A stretch of 64,000 bases of DNA from Trueperaceae bacterium (GTDB lineage Bacteria > Deinococcota > Deinococci > Deinococcales > Trueperaceae): assembly GCA_020354625.1 (NCBI GenBank), contig CP070651.1:3072239-3136238 (forward strand). Direction: 5' to 3'. Each line of letters begins with the position of its first letter. Position 1 is the first letter of the stretch. Made by a program: the position numbers and the translations under genes. The notes beneath the pieces are model-generated. The model had not been told where the DNA came from. It ran no database searches and saw only the letters and a program-made list of their open reading frames with translations. Of the stretch, positions 50,390-60,128 are shown in pieces.

Positions 50390-51733
50390 TCAGTTCGCCG
50401 ATGCAGCTACCTGCTCGAGGAGTTGCTGATGGGCGATCTGAAGCAGGCTATCGTTCTCGAAATCGACGAGCGCCTCCCCTTGAACCTCACTGTATTCCCG
50501 CGGAGCGATCGAAGAGATGAAGCGGAACTCCCCCTCTTCATCGACCGTCGACGTACCCACCAACTCTCCATCGATGAATATCTCGACCTGTTGGCCTTCG
50601 GCAGCACCCTGGCCTTCGACACCGATGATTCGTGGGAAGCGGGTATCTTCAGCCGAAATATCTGGTTCGATACCCTGCTGATTGATGCTCCGCCTATTCG
50701 GTGTGAGCCATTCGAATGCCAAGTAGACGAGCTGTCCCCCGTCAGAGAGCGAAATGACGTTTTGCGCCACCCCTTTGCCAAACGTCTCTTCTCCGATCAC
50801 GATGGCCCGACCGTTTTCCTGCAAGGCGCCGGCGACGATTTCAGAAGCAGAGGCCGAATTTTCGTTGACGAGGACGACCATCGGGAGGTCGAAAGCGGGG
50901 GGTTGTGCTGACGCCAGCCGCTGTGTCACCCCACGCGCCCGCTGAAAGACGATATCGCCCGAGCTGAGAAACTCGTCGGCTACCAAGATACCCTGGTTGA
51001 GAAACCCTCCACCGTTATCACGCAGGTCGAGGACCAGAGAGTTGATCCCGTCACGTTCAAGGCTCTCGAGTTGGTCGACGAGCTGGTCGTGCAGGCGCTG
51101 GTTGGCAAACGTCGAAAGGCTAATATACCCGACGTTATTCGGCAAGATCGTCGACTCGACCGCGAAAATTTCGATCGTGCCCCGCTTGATATCAAAGGAG
51201 ACGAAGTCTACAACACCTGGGCGTTGCATGAGGAGACTCACCTCTGTACCCTTAGGCCCCCGAACAAGTTCTGCCACCTCACTCGGAGTCGACTCCGCAA
51301 CATTCACCCCATCGACTTCCAGGAAGATATCACCACGTTTCAGTCCCGCATTCCAGGCCGGACCGTCTCGGTACACGGTGAGAATCTCAACGCCGGCACC
51401 GGTCTCCCTATCACGAGGAGTAAGCACGGCACCGATACCCTCGAAACTCCCTGCTTGGTCACGTAAATCGTCGGCCGCAAGTGTCGGCGTCTTGTAATAC
51501 GAATACGGGTCCTCGAGCGCCTCGATCATGCCGTCGATCGCACCTTGGATGATCTGCTGCTCGTCGACGTCGTCGAGGTAACTGGTCATCAGGGCGCCAT
51601 AGGTCTGCATAAAAGCCCGACCCGTGGGGTTTCTCAAGAACTCGTCTGTGAAATCACGACTGAATTGAGCGTGGACGACCACGACAAAGAGCCCAAGCCC
51701 CACCGCGGCCAACAGGAGCCACCTACGTCTCAT
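50390..51733 (-). CDS. S41 family C-terminal processing peptidase
   Basis: 447 aa. MRRRWLLLAAVGLGLFVVVVHA is a signal or anchor segment in one run. A PDZ domain spans about 95-180 (GIGAVLTPRD... RGDIFLEVDGVNVAES), and the protease core has the nucleophile Ser in ENSASASEI and the Lys in GEETFGKGVAQ. A ~80-residue C-terminal extension follows. It is a tail-specific protease in the periplasm. TATACT about 43 nt upstream may be its -10 box. Confidence 0.93.
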   Translation of the reverse strand: MRRRWLLLAAVGLGLFVVVVHAQFSRDFTDEFLRNPTGRAFMQTYGALMTSYLDDVDEQQIIQGAIDGMIEALEDPYSYYKTPTLAADDLRDQAGSFEGIGAVLTPRDRETGAGVEILTVYRDGPAWNAGLKRGDIFLEVDGVNVAESTPSEVAELVRGPKGTEVSLLMQRPGVVDFVSFDIKRGTIEIFAVESTILPNNVGYISLSTFANQRLHDQLVDQLESLERDGINSLVLDLRDNGGGFLNQGILVADEFLSSGDIVFQRARGVTQRLASAQPPAFDLPMVVLVNENSASASEIVAGALQENGRAIVIGEETFGKGVAQNVISLSDGGQLVYLAFEWLTPNRRSINQQGIEPDISAEDTRFPRIIGVEGQGAAEGQQVEIFIDGELVGTSTVDEEGEFRFISSIAPREYSEVQGEALVDFENDSLLQIAHQQLLEQVAASAN

Positions 51734-51925
51734 CTTTCCTCCATACGCCTAGCAATAGCCTCGGCAATCATAGCTTAGTATAAGGAGGAACATTTATTAG
51801 AAGGGTAAGGTCATTAACTCATGCCTCGAAAAGAGTGCATCGGGTCCCTGGTTGCGAGATCGAGACCGCGGCTGGCCGCGCCACCGAACACGCTGTAGTA
51901 ACGCTTGGGCCATCTGTGAGACAGG

Positions 51926-51931
51926 TATACT
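51926..51931 (+). promoter_or_regulatory. -10 box of glgA (leaderless placement)
   Basis: TATACT ends 8 nt before the glgA ATG, with a TTGGGC 15 bp upstream. Confidence 0.45.
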
Positions 51932-51939
51932 TGAGGGCG

Positions 51940-53340
51940 ATGCGAATCTTGTTCGTCAGCAGCGAAGTCTTCCCATTCAGCAAAACGGGGGGGTTGGCTG
52001 ACGTATCTGGCGCGCTCCCCAAATCGTTGGTCGACCTCGGGTCAGAGATCCTGGTTATCACCCCCTGGTACCGAACGCTACAGGCGACGCCTCCACCCCT
52101 GTGGATCGGGGATGTGGAAGTACCTTTCGACGGTGATTTCGAATCGGTCGGTGTCGGCACGCTCGAGCGCGACGGAGTCCGTTACGCCTTCGTGGGACAC
52201 CCCGACTACCAGAGAGAGGAGCTCTATGGCTACCCTGACGATGTGCGGCGCTTTGCACGGTTTACCCGTTCGGCACCGCAGATCGCCGCCCGTTTGGGCT
52301 TCAAGCCCGACATCGTGCACGTCAACGACTGGCACTCAGCCTACCTGCCGTTGGTCCTCACCCACGGCTGGCACCTACCAAAAGGCTTTGCGGGACTCCC
52401 GAGCATTCTAACGATTCACAATGTTCAATACCAGGGGTCCTCAGGCATCGAAGAGGTGCTCTACTGGCTACGTCTCCCTGGGGCATTTCGACACAGTTAT
52501 CTGAACCACTTCGGGGCGGCGAACGCCCTGCAAGCAGGACTCGGCTTTGCAAACCGCGTCACCACGGTCAGCCCCAGCTATGCTCAAGAGATCACGCTCC
52601 CTGAGTACGGCTACGGTCTCGACGGCACCTTACGACACATTGCCCATAAGCTCTTTGGCATCTTGAACGGCTTGGACACGGAAGTGTGGAACCCCCAAAA
52701 AGATCCCTACCTGGTCTCGAGCTATTGCTGCAACCACCTGGAAGGCAAGGTGGTTGCGAAAAAGCACCTATGCGACAAACTTCAACTCGACTCGGATCGT
52801 CCTCTACTCGCGGTCGTTTCGAGGTTGGTAGAGCAAAAGGGGATCGATCTCTTTCTCGCCGCGAGCGATGAGCTGATTCTAAAGGGGTGGTCGCTCGCCC
52901 TGCTCGGAAGTGGTGACAAAAAGCTCGAGGTCGCGGCAGAGCAACTCGCTGCAAAGTACCCAGGACGTATGACGACCTACCTCGGCTACGATGAGCCCCT
53001 GGCACACCAGGTCTACGCGGGCGCCGATGCTCTAGCCATTCCCAGTCGGTTCGAACCCTGTGGTTTGAACCAGATGATCGCCATGCGCTACGGCACGCTA
53101 CCGATCGCAAGGGCAACAGGTGGCCTCAAAGACACCATCACTCACGAACAGACCGGTTTTCTATTCGACAAAGCGAGCTCAAAAGACTTTCTCGAGACAG
53201 CCTCCTACGCCAAATCTCTCTATGGGACACCCGAGTGGGATCGCCTCGTGGAGCACGCCATGCGCCAGGACTTCTCCTGGCAGGTCTCTGCCGCGGCGTA
53301 TCATAAACTCTATTCTGCTACGATCTTTCCGTTACCCTAA
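51940..53340 (+). CDS. glgA: Glycogen synthase (ADP-glucose)
   Basis: 466 aa from ATG 51940; the open frame before it has no coding signal. GT5 family: KTGGLADV at 15-22 binds ADP-glucose, and the C-terminal GADALAIPSRFEPCGLNQM carries the second nucleotide and catalytic Glu motif. It elongates alpha-1,4-glucan. No other glg gene is in the window. GAGGG sits 4-8 nt upstream, but the -10 box is so near that little leader remains. Confidence 0.95.
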   Translation: MRILFVSSEVFPFSKTGGLADVSGALPKSLVDLGSEILVITPWYRTLQATPPPLWIGDVEVPFDGDFESVGVGTLERDGVRYAFVGHPDYQREELYGYPDDVRRFARFTRSAPQIAARLGFKPDIVHVNDWHSAYLPLVLTHGWHLPKGFAGLPSILTIHNVQYQGSSGIEEVLYWLRLPGAFRHSYLNHFGAANALQAGLGFANRVTTVSPSYAQEITLPEYGYGLDGTLRHIAHKLFGILNGLDTEVWNPQKDPYLVSSYCCNHLEGKVVAKKHLCDKLQLDSDRPLLAVVSRLVEQKGIDLFLAASDELILKGWSLALLGSGDKKLEVAAEQLAAKYPGRMTTYLGYDEPLAHQVYAGADALAIPSRFEPCGLNQMIAMRYGTLPIARATGGLKDTITHEQTGFLFDKASSKDFLETASYAKSLYGTPEWDRLVEHAMRQDFSWQVSAAAYHKLYSATIFPLP

Positions 53341-53388
53341 AGAGGGCAAAAAGAGCATAGCGCAGACGGGCAAGACGGTGAATCCTAC

Positions 53389-54171
53389 ATGAACGAACAG
53401 AGACAAACGCACGACGAAACCTCTTGGCGAGAACGGTTCGAACAAGGGCGGTACGGCGAAGCGCATCACACATACCGTCTGACAGGAGAGGGCGACACAC
53501 ACGTGGAGGAAGCCCTCGATTGCCTGTCCGATATCGAAAAGCACCTACGCAATAAATCGTGGAACGGCGCCATTCGCAGACTGCAGCGCCTGGAAAGCCG
53601 CCCACAACTCCTCGACTGGCAACGACTCGAGACCGAGCTCGCAACGCTAAAAGAGAGCAGCTCAGCGCTCGACCAGCGCCATACTGATGAAGCTCTCGAG
53701 AAACTTCAGACCATCTCTATCCCCGGCTTGGAGGCCGAAGTACTCACGCAACGGGGAACCGCCTATATCTTCGATGGCGACCTTGCCAGAGCCAAAGAGG
53801 CGTTCAACGAGGCGCTGGTGCTCGATCCAAAACACTATCGCGCGCTGACCAATCTCGGGAACATCGCCTTGGAAGAAGGCGATATCGATGAGGCGATCAC
53901 CACCTACGAAACAGCGCTCAAACTCAATGACGATTTTGCGAACGCCCACCACAATCTTGCGGTAGCTTACAGGAAGAAGGGGCAGATCGGAAAAAGTGTT
54001 CGGTCGTTGCGAAAAGCGCAGCGCACCGTACAGCGCAAAGATGCCGAGGAAGCTCGCGCTGCACTAAGCCAGAGCAGCAAAACGCACGGTATCAAGCTCT
54101 TTCGTTGGGTCCTTTACGGTCTGGCTGCGGTGGTACTCTACTTCATCCTCCGCAACCGGGGCTTCTTCTGA
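53389..54171 (+). CDS. TPR-repeat protein with C-terminal membrane anchor
   Basis: 260 aa, no signal peptide. Three TPR motifs are visible at about 120-220 (AEVLTQRGTAYIFDGDLARA, YRALTNLGNIALEEGDIDEA, ANAHHNLAVAYRKKGQIGKS), after a charged helical N-terminal half. The last ~20 residues (LFRWVLYGLAAVVLYFIL) form one helix, so the TPRs face the cytoplasm. It probably scaffolds a membrane complex; the partner is not evident. Confidence 0.85.
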   Translation: MNEQRQTHDETSWRERFEQGRYGEAHHTYRLTGEGDTHVEEALDCLSDIEKHLRNKSWNGAIRRLQRLESRPQLLDWQRLETELATLKESSSALDQRHTDEALEKLQTISIPGLEAEVLTQRGTAYIFDGDLARAKEAFNEALVLDPKHYRALTNLGNIALEEGDIDEAITTYETALKLNDDFANAHHNLAVAYRKKGQIGKSVRSLRKAQRTVQRKDAEEARAALSQSSKTHGIKLFRWVLYGLAAVVLYFILRNRGFF

Positions 54172-54230
54172 CTTTCACTCTCTCCCCCTCCCAAGCCCTT
54201 CCCCTGACGATGCGAGTAAGAGCAGCCCTG

Positions 54231-54236
54231 TAAACT
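54231..54236 (+). promoter_or_regulatory. -10 box of nagA (leaderless placement)
   Basis: TAAACT ends 9 nt before the nagA ATG, preceded by TG; no ribosome-binding site is present. Confidence 0.4.
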
Positions 54237-54245
54237 GGTAGCAAA

Positions 54246-55355
54246 ATGACATGTGCCTTGAGAGGACAACTGGTCGGTCCAAATGGTGTGTATGGTGGTG
54301 AGATCACCTTCAACAGCCACATCGAAACGGTAACGGCGTCGCCCACAACCGGCCCGTACCTGCTGCCAGGATTCATCGACGCACACGTTCACGGTGGCGG
54401 TGGAGCCGATACCATGGACGGGGCCGAAGGGATAAGGACGCTGAGCCGCTTCCACCTCGAGCACGGCACCACCACGCTCTACCCGACCACGATCACCAAC
54501 CCCTGGGAAAAGATCGTTCACGCCCTAGAAGGCCTCAGCGAAGTCATCGAGGAAGCAGATCCCCATCTGCCCTCAATCCCCGGAGCCCATCTCGAAGGAC
54601 CTTTCATCAACCCCAAAAGGCTCGGCGCTCAGCCTCCATACACCGTCACCCCTACCGCCGACCGGGTAGCGGAACTGCTCGAGTTCTCAGTCATCCGTTT
54701 GGTGACGATGGCACCCGAGATACCTGGGGCTCTAGATGCAGCACTCCGCTTCACTTCGGCCGGGGTTCGGGTGAGCACCGGCCATACCACCGCGAGCTTC
54801 GAACAGGTTCAGAGCTTTGTGGTCGCCGTGCAAGGAGCGGGCGGAACCACAGGATTCACTCACCTGTTCAACGCTATGGGTGGCCTGGCCGGAAGGGAGC
54901 CCGGCGTAGTCGGCGCAGCGTTCGCCGACACGAACAGTTTCGCTGAGCTCATCCTCGACGGTCATCACGTCCACCAGGGGAGTTTCCTCGCTGCCCTAAC
55001 CGCTAAAGGAGATCATCTTTTGCTAGTCACTGACGCCATCCGTGCCGCCGGACTCCCAGAAGGCACCAGCGAGCTCGGGGGACAGATTGTCACCGTACGA
55101 AAGGGAGCAGCTCGCCTTCCAGACGGTACCTTGGCAGGTAGTGTGCTCACGCTAGACCAGGCCTTCCGTAATGCTGTAGGCTACGGCCTACCGCTGGAAA
55201 GAGCGAGTGCGCTGCTCTCTACCATTCCGGCCCAGTACCTAGGAACCCACGACAGGGGGAGCCTCGAAGCCGGGAAGCGGGCAGATCTTATCGTGATGAA
55301 CAACGATCTCGTCATCGAAGAAGTGTATGTTGCCGGAAGAAGGGTGGTGGGCTAA
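54246..55355 (+). CDS. nagA: N-acetylglucosamine-6-phosphate deacetylase
   Basis: 369 aa, amidohydrolase. DAHVHG with His47 and His49 opens the metal site, HLEGPF carries the bridging Glu, GHTTAS and THLFNAM the further His ligands, and VTDAIRAAG the catalytic Asp. The product, glucosamine-6-P, enters glycolysis via NagB (not seen) or cell-wall synthesis. It leads a nagA-nanE-kinase-MFS set. Confidence 0.94.
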   Translation: MTCALRGQLVGPNGVYGGEITFNSHIETVTASPTTGPYLLPGFIDAHVHGGGGADTMDGAEGIRTLSRFHLEHGTTTLYPTTITNPWEKIVHALEGLSEVIEEADPHLPSIPGAHLEGPFINPKRLGAQPPYTVTPTADRVAELLEFSVIRLVTMAPEIPGALDAALRFTSAGVRVSTGHTTASFEQVQSFVVAVQGAGGTTGFTHLFNAMGGLAGREPGVVGAAFADTNSFAELILDGHHVHQGSFLAALTAKGDHLLLVTDAIRAAGLPEGTSELGGQIVTVRKGAARLPDGTLAGSVLTLDQAFRNAVGYGLPLERASALLSTIPAQYLGTHDRGSLEAGKRADLIVMNNDLVIEEVYVAGRRVVG

Positions 55356-55359
55356 GAGC

Positions 55360-56037
55360 GTGCGACAATCCTTAACAGGCCTTATCGTCTCTTGCCAGGC
55401 GCAAGCGGACAACCCGCTCCACGGAGGGGTGTTTATGGCTGCTATGGCCAGAGCAGCTGCTCAAGGGGGCGCCAAGGGCATCCGGGCAAACGGCCCCGAG
55501 GACATCCGTGCCGTCAAGGCGGTGGTCGACCTTCCCATCATCGGAATCCTCAAACGGGTGATCGATGGATACGATGTCTACATCACGCCGGACCTCGATA
55601 GCGCTCGTAGCGTCGCCGAGGCAGGCGCCGACGTGATCGCTGTCGACGCAACCGACCGCCCTCACCCCGAGGGTAGCGCAACTGAGCACATCGTCACGAT
55701 CAAGGCGGAACTCCAGCTCCCCGTCATGGCGGACGTCGCCACGCTCGAAGAGGGCGTGTCGGCCGCCGAGGCGGGTGCCGACTACGTCGCCACCACGCTC
55801 TCCGGTTACACGCCAACCAGCCCGTCCAGCGACCAACCCGACCTGAAGCTGGTGGATGAGCTCGTTCAGGCTCTCGATGTGCCTGTCATTGCCGAAGGCC
55901 GCTACTGGGCACCCGAACAGATCGCCAGGGCGTTCGAGTTGGGTGCCCGTGCGGTCGTAGTCGGCACCGCGATCACCAACCCCCGCGAAATCACCCGACG
56001 CTTTGCTTCGGTCGTTCCCGGAACGGGTCGTGCGTGA
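55360..56037 (+). CDS. nanE: N-acetylmannosamine-6-phosphate 2-epimerase
   Basis: 225 aa from GTG 55360, 4 bp after the nagA stop; the longer frame overlaps nagA and is not needed. The TIM-barrel signatures LIVSCQAQADNPLHG, IKRVIDGYDVYITP-like LKRVIDGYDVYITP and VIAEGRYW are present. It converts ManNAc-6-P to GlcNAc-6-P, the NagA substrate. No sialate lyase is visible, so the ManNAc source may be other amino sugars. Confidence 0.93.
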   Translation: MRQSLTGLIVSCQAQADNPLHGGVFMAAMARAAAQGGAKGIRANGPEDIRAVKAVVDLPIIGILKRVIDGYDVYITPDLDSARSVAEAGADVIAVDATDRPHPEGSATEHIVTIKAELQLPVMADVATLEEGVSAAEAGADYVATTLSGYTPTSPSSDQPDLKLVDELVQALDVPVIAEGRYWAPEQIARAFELGARAVVVGTAITNPREITRRFASVVPGTGRA

Positions 56038-56936
56038 TCGGACTCGGCATCGACGCGGGCGCCTCCAGTGCTCGCTGGCTCTTACTCGATAACCGAGACC
56101 GCGAACTCGGCCGCGGTAGCACCGGCCCGATCACTGGTCATCTGTTTACCGACAAAGAACGTTCTGAGACCTTTCACCACCTCGACACCGCCCTGACCGA
56201 AATTCTCACCATCGCCCAGCCGGACGCCGTGGTGGCGGGCATTACCGGGCTTCATGGCGGCACCGAAGCCAAGGAGATCTTAACGCAAAGAATTGCCGAA
56301 CGGCTTCGGCTCGAGCCGAGCACAATCGCGCTCGAAGACGACATGTACGTCGCCTATAGAAACGCCTTCGAACCCGCGGAGGGGGTGCTCCTCTACGCCG
56401 GTACCGGCAGCGTCGCCTATCACCTACGCAACGACGGTTCAATCGTCCGCGCCGGCGGCTACGGCTACCTGATCGACGACGCTGGGGCCGGTTTCTGGAT
56501 CGGTCAGATGGGGATCCGACAGACCATGCGTTGGGTCGATGAACTCGGACACCCGGCCCAGAGGCCGCTGGCCGCTGAGATATACGATTCACTCGGCGCC
56601 CGCGACTGGCCTGGAATCATGGCTTGTGTCTACGGCGAAGGACGCAGCAGAGTCGCCAGTTTGGCCCCGGCCGTAGCCAGGGCTGCTCGAGCCGGCGACG
56701 AGGCCGCCCGCGCAATCTTGGAACAGGCCGGTCGCGAGCTCGCCCAGCTGGCGAGTGCGGTGCTGGGACGAACGCCCCACGGTCTCCCCGTCGCCTTCTG
56801 CGGCGGTATCACCCGTTGCGGCCCCCTGCTCAGCCGAGCGCTCGAAGAGGCGCTACCGGCTAGAACAGAGCTTAGGGTAATCACCACCGAACCGGTCCTG
56901 GCTGCTGCCAGGCTCGCACTACGAGAAACCGCTTGA
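56034..56936 (+). CDS. BadF/BadG-type N-acetylhexosamine kinase
   Basis: 300 aa from GTG, overlapping nanE by 4 bp. GIDAGASSARWLL is the ATP phosphate loop of the actin-like ATPase fold, YAGTGSVAYHL the second phosphate motif, and AFCGGITRCGP the adenosine site. Related enzymes phosphorylate GlcNAc, MurNAc or glucosamine. Context (nagA, nanE) points to GlcNAc or ManNAc; sequence alone cannot choose. Confidence 0.85.
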   Translation: MIGLGIDAGASSARWLLLDNRDRELGRGSTGPITGHLFTDKERSETFHHLDTALTEILTIAQPDAVVAGITGLHGGTEAKEILTQRIAERLRLEPSTIALEDDMYVAYRNAFEPAEGVLLYAGTGSVAYHLRNDGSIVRAGGYGYLIDDAGAGFWIGQMGIRQTMRWVDELGHPAQRPLAAEIYDSLGARDWPGIMACVYGEGRSRVASLAPAVARAARAGDEAARAILEQAGRELAQLASAVLGRTPHGLPVAFCGGITRCGPLLSRALEEALPARTELRVITTEPVLAAARLALRETA

Positions 56937-56975
56937 TCCACCACCTCAACGCCATCCGAAACAGGCGGTTTGCGG

Positions 56976-56981
56976 TATAAA
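56976..56981 (+). promoter_or_regulatory. -10 box of the MFS gene (leaderless placement)
   Basis: TATAAA ends 7 nt before the ATG of the MFS transporter gene. Confidence 0.4.
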
Positions 56982-56988
56982 GGTCGAT

Positions 56989-58278
56989 ATGCTCGGGGCC
57001 GCGCTCTCGGTACAACGTTGGGTCAAAGGGCTCTACTTCGGGTGGTGGGTCCTCAGTGGCACCATCGCCTTTCAGATCCTCACCTCGGTCTTTCTGATGC
57101 AGTCCTATGGCGCTTACGTGGCGGTGATGGAAAAGGAGTTCAGCTGGAGCAAGACCACCTTCGCAGTCGCCTTCGCCGTACAACAGGCCGGCGGCGGCGT
57201 GATCGGACCGTTCCAAGGTTGGCTACTGCAACGCCTCGGTCCGCAGCTGGTGATCCGTCTTGGACTCGGCTTTCTGGCAGGCGGTCTCATGGCTCTCAGC
57301 CAGGTGACGAACCTCTTGAGCTTCTACCTCGCCATCTTGCTGCTGGCCCTCGGGGGCAGCCTGGCCGGCTTTTTGTCGACCAATACCGTGGCCGTATACT
57401 GGTTCCAACGCTGGCGCTCCACCGCGCTCGCCCTGTTGCAGACCGGGATCAGCATCGGCGGGTTGCTGGTGCCGCTCGTCGCCTGGTCACTCGCAACGCA
57501 CGGCTGGCGCAGCACCGCTTTCGCCTCGGGCCTGTTGGCGCTATTTATCGGCCTCCCTCTGACCTTCCTGATCCAAAACCAACCTGAAGACCGCGGCCTG
57601 TTGCCCGATGGGGCTCACCATCCACCACAGCGTCGACCGGGCGAGAACGGCACACCCACCGAAGCTCCGCAGCGCGACTTCAGCGCCTACGAAGCCCTTC
57701 GAACCCGCGCCTTCTGGTTGATCGGTTTCGGCCACGCCCTGGCGCTGACGGTGGTGTTCGCCGTCGTCAACCACCTGGTGCTCCACCTCACCACGGATTT
57801 AGGGTTTTCGCTGCAGCGCGCTGCCGCCATGGTGGCGCTCATGACGAGCTTCGCCATCGCCGGCCAACTGCTCGGAGGCTTGTTGGGCGACTACTTCGAC
57901 AAGCGCATCCTCGCGACCGCAGCCATGGCCGGGCACGCCACGGCGCTCCTGTGTCTCGCCTTCGGAACAACGCAGCTCTGGGTGGTGGCATTTTGCGTCG
58001 TTCACGGTCTGGCCTGGGGATTACGCGGACCGATTATGCAGTCGCTCCGGGCCGACTACTTCGGCCGGGCCGCTTTTGCACAGATCATGGGGTTTTCGAT
58101 CGCCATCGTCACGCTCGGCATCGTCACGGGTCCCATCCTTGCGGGCGCACTTGCCGACCAGACCGGCTCCTACCGACTCGCGTTCACGATCCTGGCGGGG
58201 CTGGCCATCTTGGGCTCGGGCTTCTTCTTGTTCGCTACCAAGCCGGTGCCGCCAGCGGCGGGCAGCGAAGCTACTTGA
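56989..58278 (+). CDS. MFS transporter
   Basis: 429 aa, twelve membrane helices in two halves joined by a polar loop at about 200-225 (HHPPQRRPGENGTP). The first loop has GWLLQRLGPQLV and the second half GGLLGDYFDKR, the usual MFS loop motifs. It resembles monocarboxylate/oxalate-formate-type families; the substrate is unknown. It may carry an amino sugar or a by-product. It overlaps the convergent permease gene by 8 bp. Confidence 0.88.
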   Translation: MLGAALSVQRWVKGLYFGWWVLSGTIAFQILTSVFLMQSYGAYVAVMEKEFSWSKTTFAVAFAVQQAGGGVIGPFQGWLLQRLGPQLVIRLGLGFLAGGLMALSQVTNLLSFYLAILLLALGGSLAGFLSTNTVAVYWFQRWRSTALALLQTGISIGGLLVPLVAWSLATHGWRSTAFASGLLALFIGLPLTFLIQNQPEDRGLLPDGAHHPPQRRPGENGTPTEAPQRDFSAYEALRTRAFWLIGFGHALALTVVFAVVNHLVLHLTTDLGFSLQRAAAMVALMTSFAIAGQLLGGLLGDYFDKRILATAAMAGHATALLCLAFGTTQLWVVAFCVVHGLAWGLRGPIMQSLRADYFGRAAFAQIMGFSIAIVTLGIVTGPILAGALADQTGSYRLAFTILAGLAILGSGFFLFATKPVPPAAGSEAT

Positions 58279-59098
58279 GAGCTCCGGCCGTCAACCCGGC
58301 GATGAACTGGCGCGACAAGATGACGTAGAGGACGATCACCGGAATCGCCGCGGCGGTGAGCCCGGCGAAGAGTACCGCCCAATCGGTACTGTACTGGCCC
58401 ATGAACACGGTGAGGCCGAGCGGTAGAGTCTTGAGGTTTTCTGATTGGATGAAGACCAGTGGGAAGAAAAAATCGTTCCACACCGGCACCAGGTTGTAGA
58501 TCGACACGATCACCAGCGCCGGCCTGGTCAGCGGCAGCATGACCCGCAAGAGGATCTGCAGCTCGCTGGCGCCATCGATGCGGGCAGCGTTCTCGAGATC
58601 GGATGGGAGCGTGCGCAAAAAGCCCGTCATGATAAAGACCGCCGAAGGGAGCCCCTGGGCGGCGTAGATGAAGATCAGGCCGAGATGGCTGTTGATCAGC
58701 CCGAAGGCCTTGAGCTCTATAAAGAGCGGGATCAGCGCCAGGCGCAAGGGGAGCATCAAGCCGGACAGGAAGAAGAGGTAGAGCAACTCGTTGCCCCGAA
58801 ACTGGTAGCGACCCAGAGCGTAAGCGGCCATGATTCCCAAGATCAGGATGAGCACGATCGAGCCGCTGGTGACCACAACGGAGTTGCGGAAGTAAAGCGG
58901 AAAGTTGGTCTGCTGCCAGATCTTGATGAAGTTGTCGAGGTTGAAACTCTCAGGCAACCCGAACGGGTTACGAAAGATCTCGCGGGTGCTCTTGAAGCTC
59001 GAAAGACTCATCACCCAGATCGGATAGAGCACCATCACCGTGTTGAAGATCAGAAGCAGCTGGATGAGGGTGGTGGTGCTGAGGCGTCTCAAGCTCAC
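58271..59098 (-). CDS. Carbohydrate ABC transporter permease (MalG type)
   Basis: 275 aa, six helices. DGASELQILLRVMLPLTRPAL is the EAA loop, given as two halves of the family motif, and the N-terminal YPIWVMSLSSFKSTREIF is typical of MalG. Its start overlaps the MalF-type stop by 4 bp. No ATPase gene is adjacent; such CUT1 importers often share one (MsmX type) encoded elsewhere. Confidence 0.93.
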   Translation of the reverse strand: MSLRRLSTTTLIQLLLIFNTVMVLYPIWVMSLSSFKSTREIFRNPFGLPESFNLDNFIKIWQQTNFPLYFRNSVVVTSGSIVLILILGIMAAYALGRYQFRGNELLYLFFLSGLMLPLRLALIPLFIELKAFGLINSHLGLIFIYAAQGLPSAVFIMTGFLRTLPSDLENAARIDGASELQILLRVMLPLTRPALVIVSIYNLVPVWNDFFFPLVFIQSENLKTLPLGLTVFMGQYSTDWAVLFAGLTAAAIPVIVLYVILSRQFIAGLTAGALK

Positions 59099-60093
59099 TG
59101 CAGCTCGACCTCACGGCTCCTCAAGGCGCGGGTCCAGACCACCGATACGACCAGGATAAAGAGGAACATCAGCACCGCCAGGGCGCTCCCCTGCCCGAAG
59201 TTCTGAAGCCCTCCGCTGACTTCGCCGAAGGCAGTCCGGTAGAAGTAGAGCCCCAAAACGTCGGTCGACTTGCCGGGCGGACCGTCGAGCCCGGCCATCA
59301 CGTAGGGCAGGTCGAACCAGTTGAAAGAGCCGATGAAGGTCAGAATCACGATGATGGTCACCGCCGGGGCCAGCAGCGGCCAGGTCACGTGGCGGGCCAC
59401 CTGCCACTCGTTGGCCCCGTCGAGGCGAGCCGCCTCGAAGTACTCGTGGGGGATGGAGCGGATGCCGGCCAAAAAGACGATGGTGGGGAAGCCGAGCCAG
59501 CGCCAGGCATTGACCAGAATCAGCGCAACGAGCGCAGTGGACTCCTGGCCGAGCCAGGGTTGCGACAGGTCGACCTGTAACCCTACAAGCCGCTCGATCC
59601 CCTGTGACAAGGCGTCGAGGAGCTTATTGACCACGCCGAACATCGGGTTCAAAAAGAGCTTCCACTGGAAGCCGACCAACACCAACGCCAGGGTCACGGG
59701 CAGAAAGAAGACCACTTGGTAGAAGCGGGAGCCGCGCGGGTTGCTGCCCAAGATCAGCGCCAACACGAGCGCTACCGCGTTCTGGACCACCATCAAGGTT
59801 ACAAACACCACCACGTTGTGCCAGAAGGCGTTGATGGTCCAGGCTTGCCAGGGCTGGTCGAAGAGGAGCGTGCGGAAGTTCTCCAGCCCGTAGAAGCCGA
59901 GCCGGCTGATCCCCCGCCACTCGTAGAGGCTGTAGACGAGGGCCGAGATCATCGGGTAGACGACGAAGGTGAGAAAGAGGAGCGCCGGCGGCACCAGCAA
60001 GGTGGCCAACCAGATCGCACGGCTGGCCCGCCGGCCGAGGCGGAAACCACCTTTGGCCGGCGGGGTACGCGTGAGGTTTGGACCGTCTTTCAT
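59095..60093 (-). CDS. Carbohydrate ABC transporter permease (MalF type)
   Basis: 332 aa, six to eight helices. A basic N-terminus (GRRASRAIWLATLL) precedes the first helix; DGANEWQVARHVTWPLLAPA is the EAA loop. It pairs with the MalG-type subunit and the binding protein encoded 36 bp upstream. Third positions are strikingly GC-rich relative to most of the window. Confidence 0.93.
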   Translation of the reverse strand: MKDGPNLTRTPPAKGGFRLGRRASRAIWLATLLVPPALLFLTFVVYPMISALVYSLYEWRGISRLGFYGLENFRTLLFDQPWQAWTINAFWHNVVVFVTLMVVQNAVALVLALILGSNPRGSRFYQVVFFLPVTLALVLVGFQWKLFLNPMFGVVNKLLDALSQGIERLVGLQVDLSQPWLGQESTALVALILVNAWRWLGFPTIVFLAGIRSIPHEYFEAARLDGANEWQVARHVTWPLLAPAVTIIVILTFIGSFNWFDLPYVMAGLDGPPGKSTDVLGLYFYRTAFGEVSGGLQNFGQGSALAVLMFLFILVVSVVWTRALRSREVELQ

Positions 60094-60128
60094 CTAGCCG
60101 TTACGGCCAACAATTCGATGGGATTCGC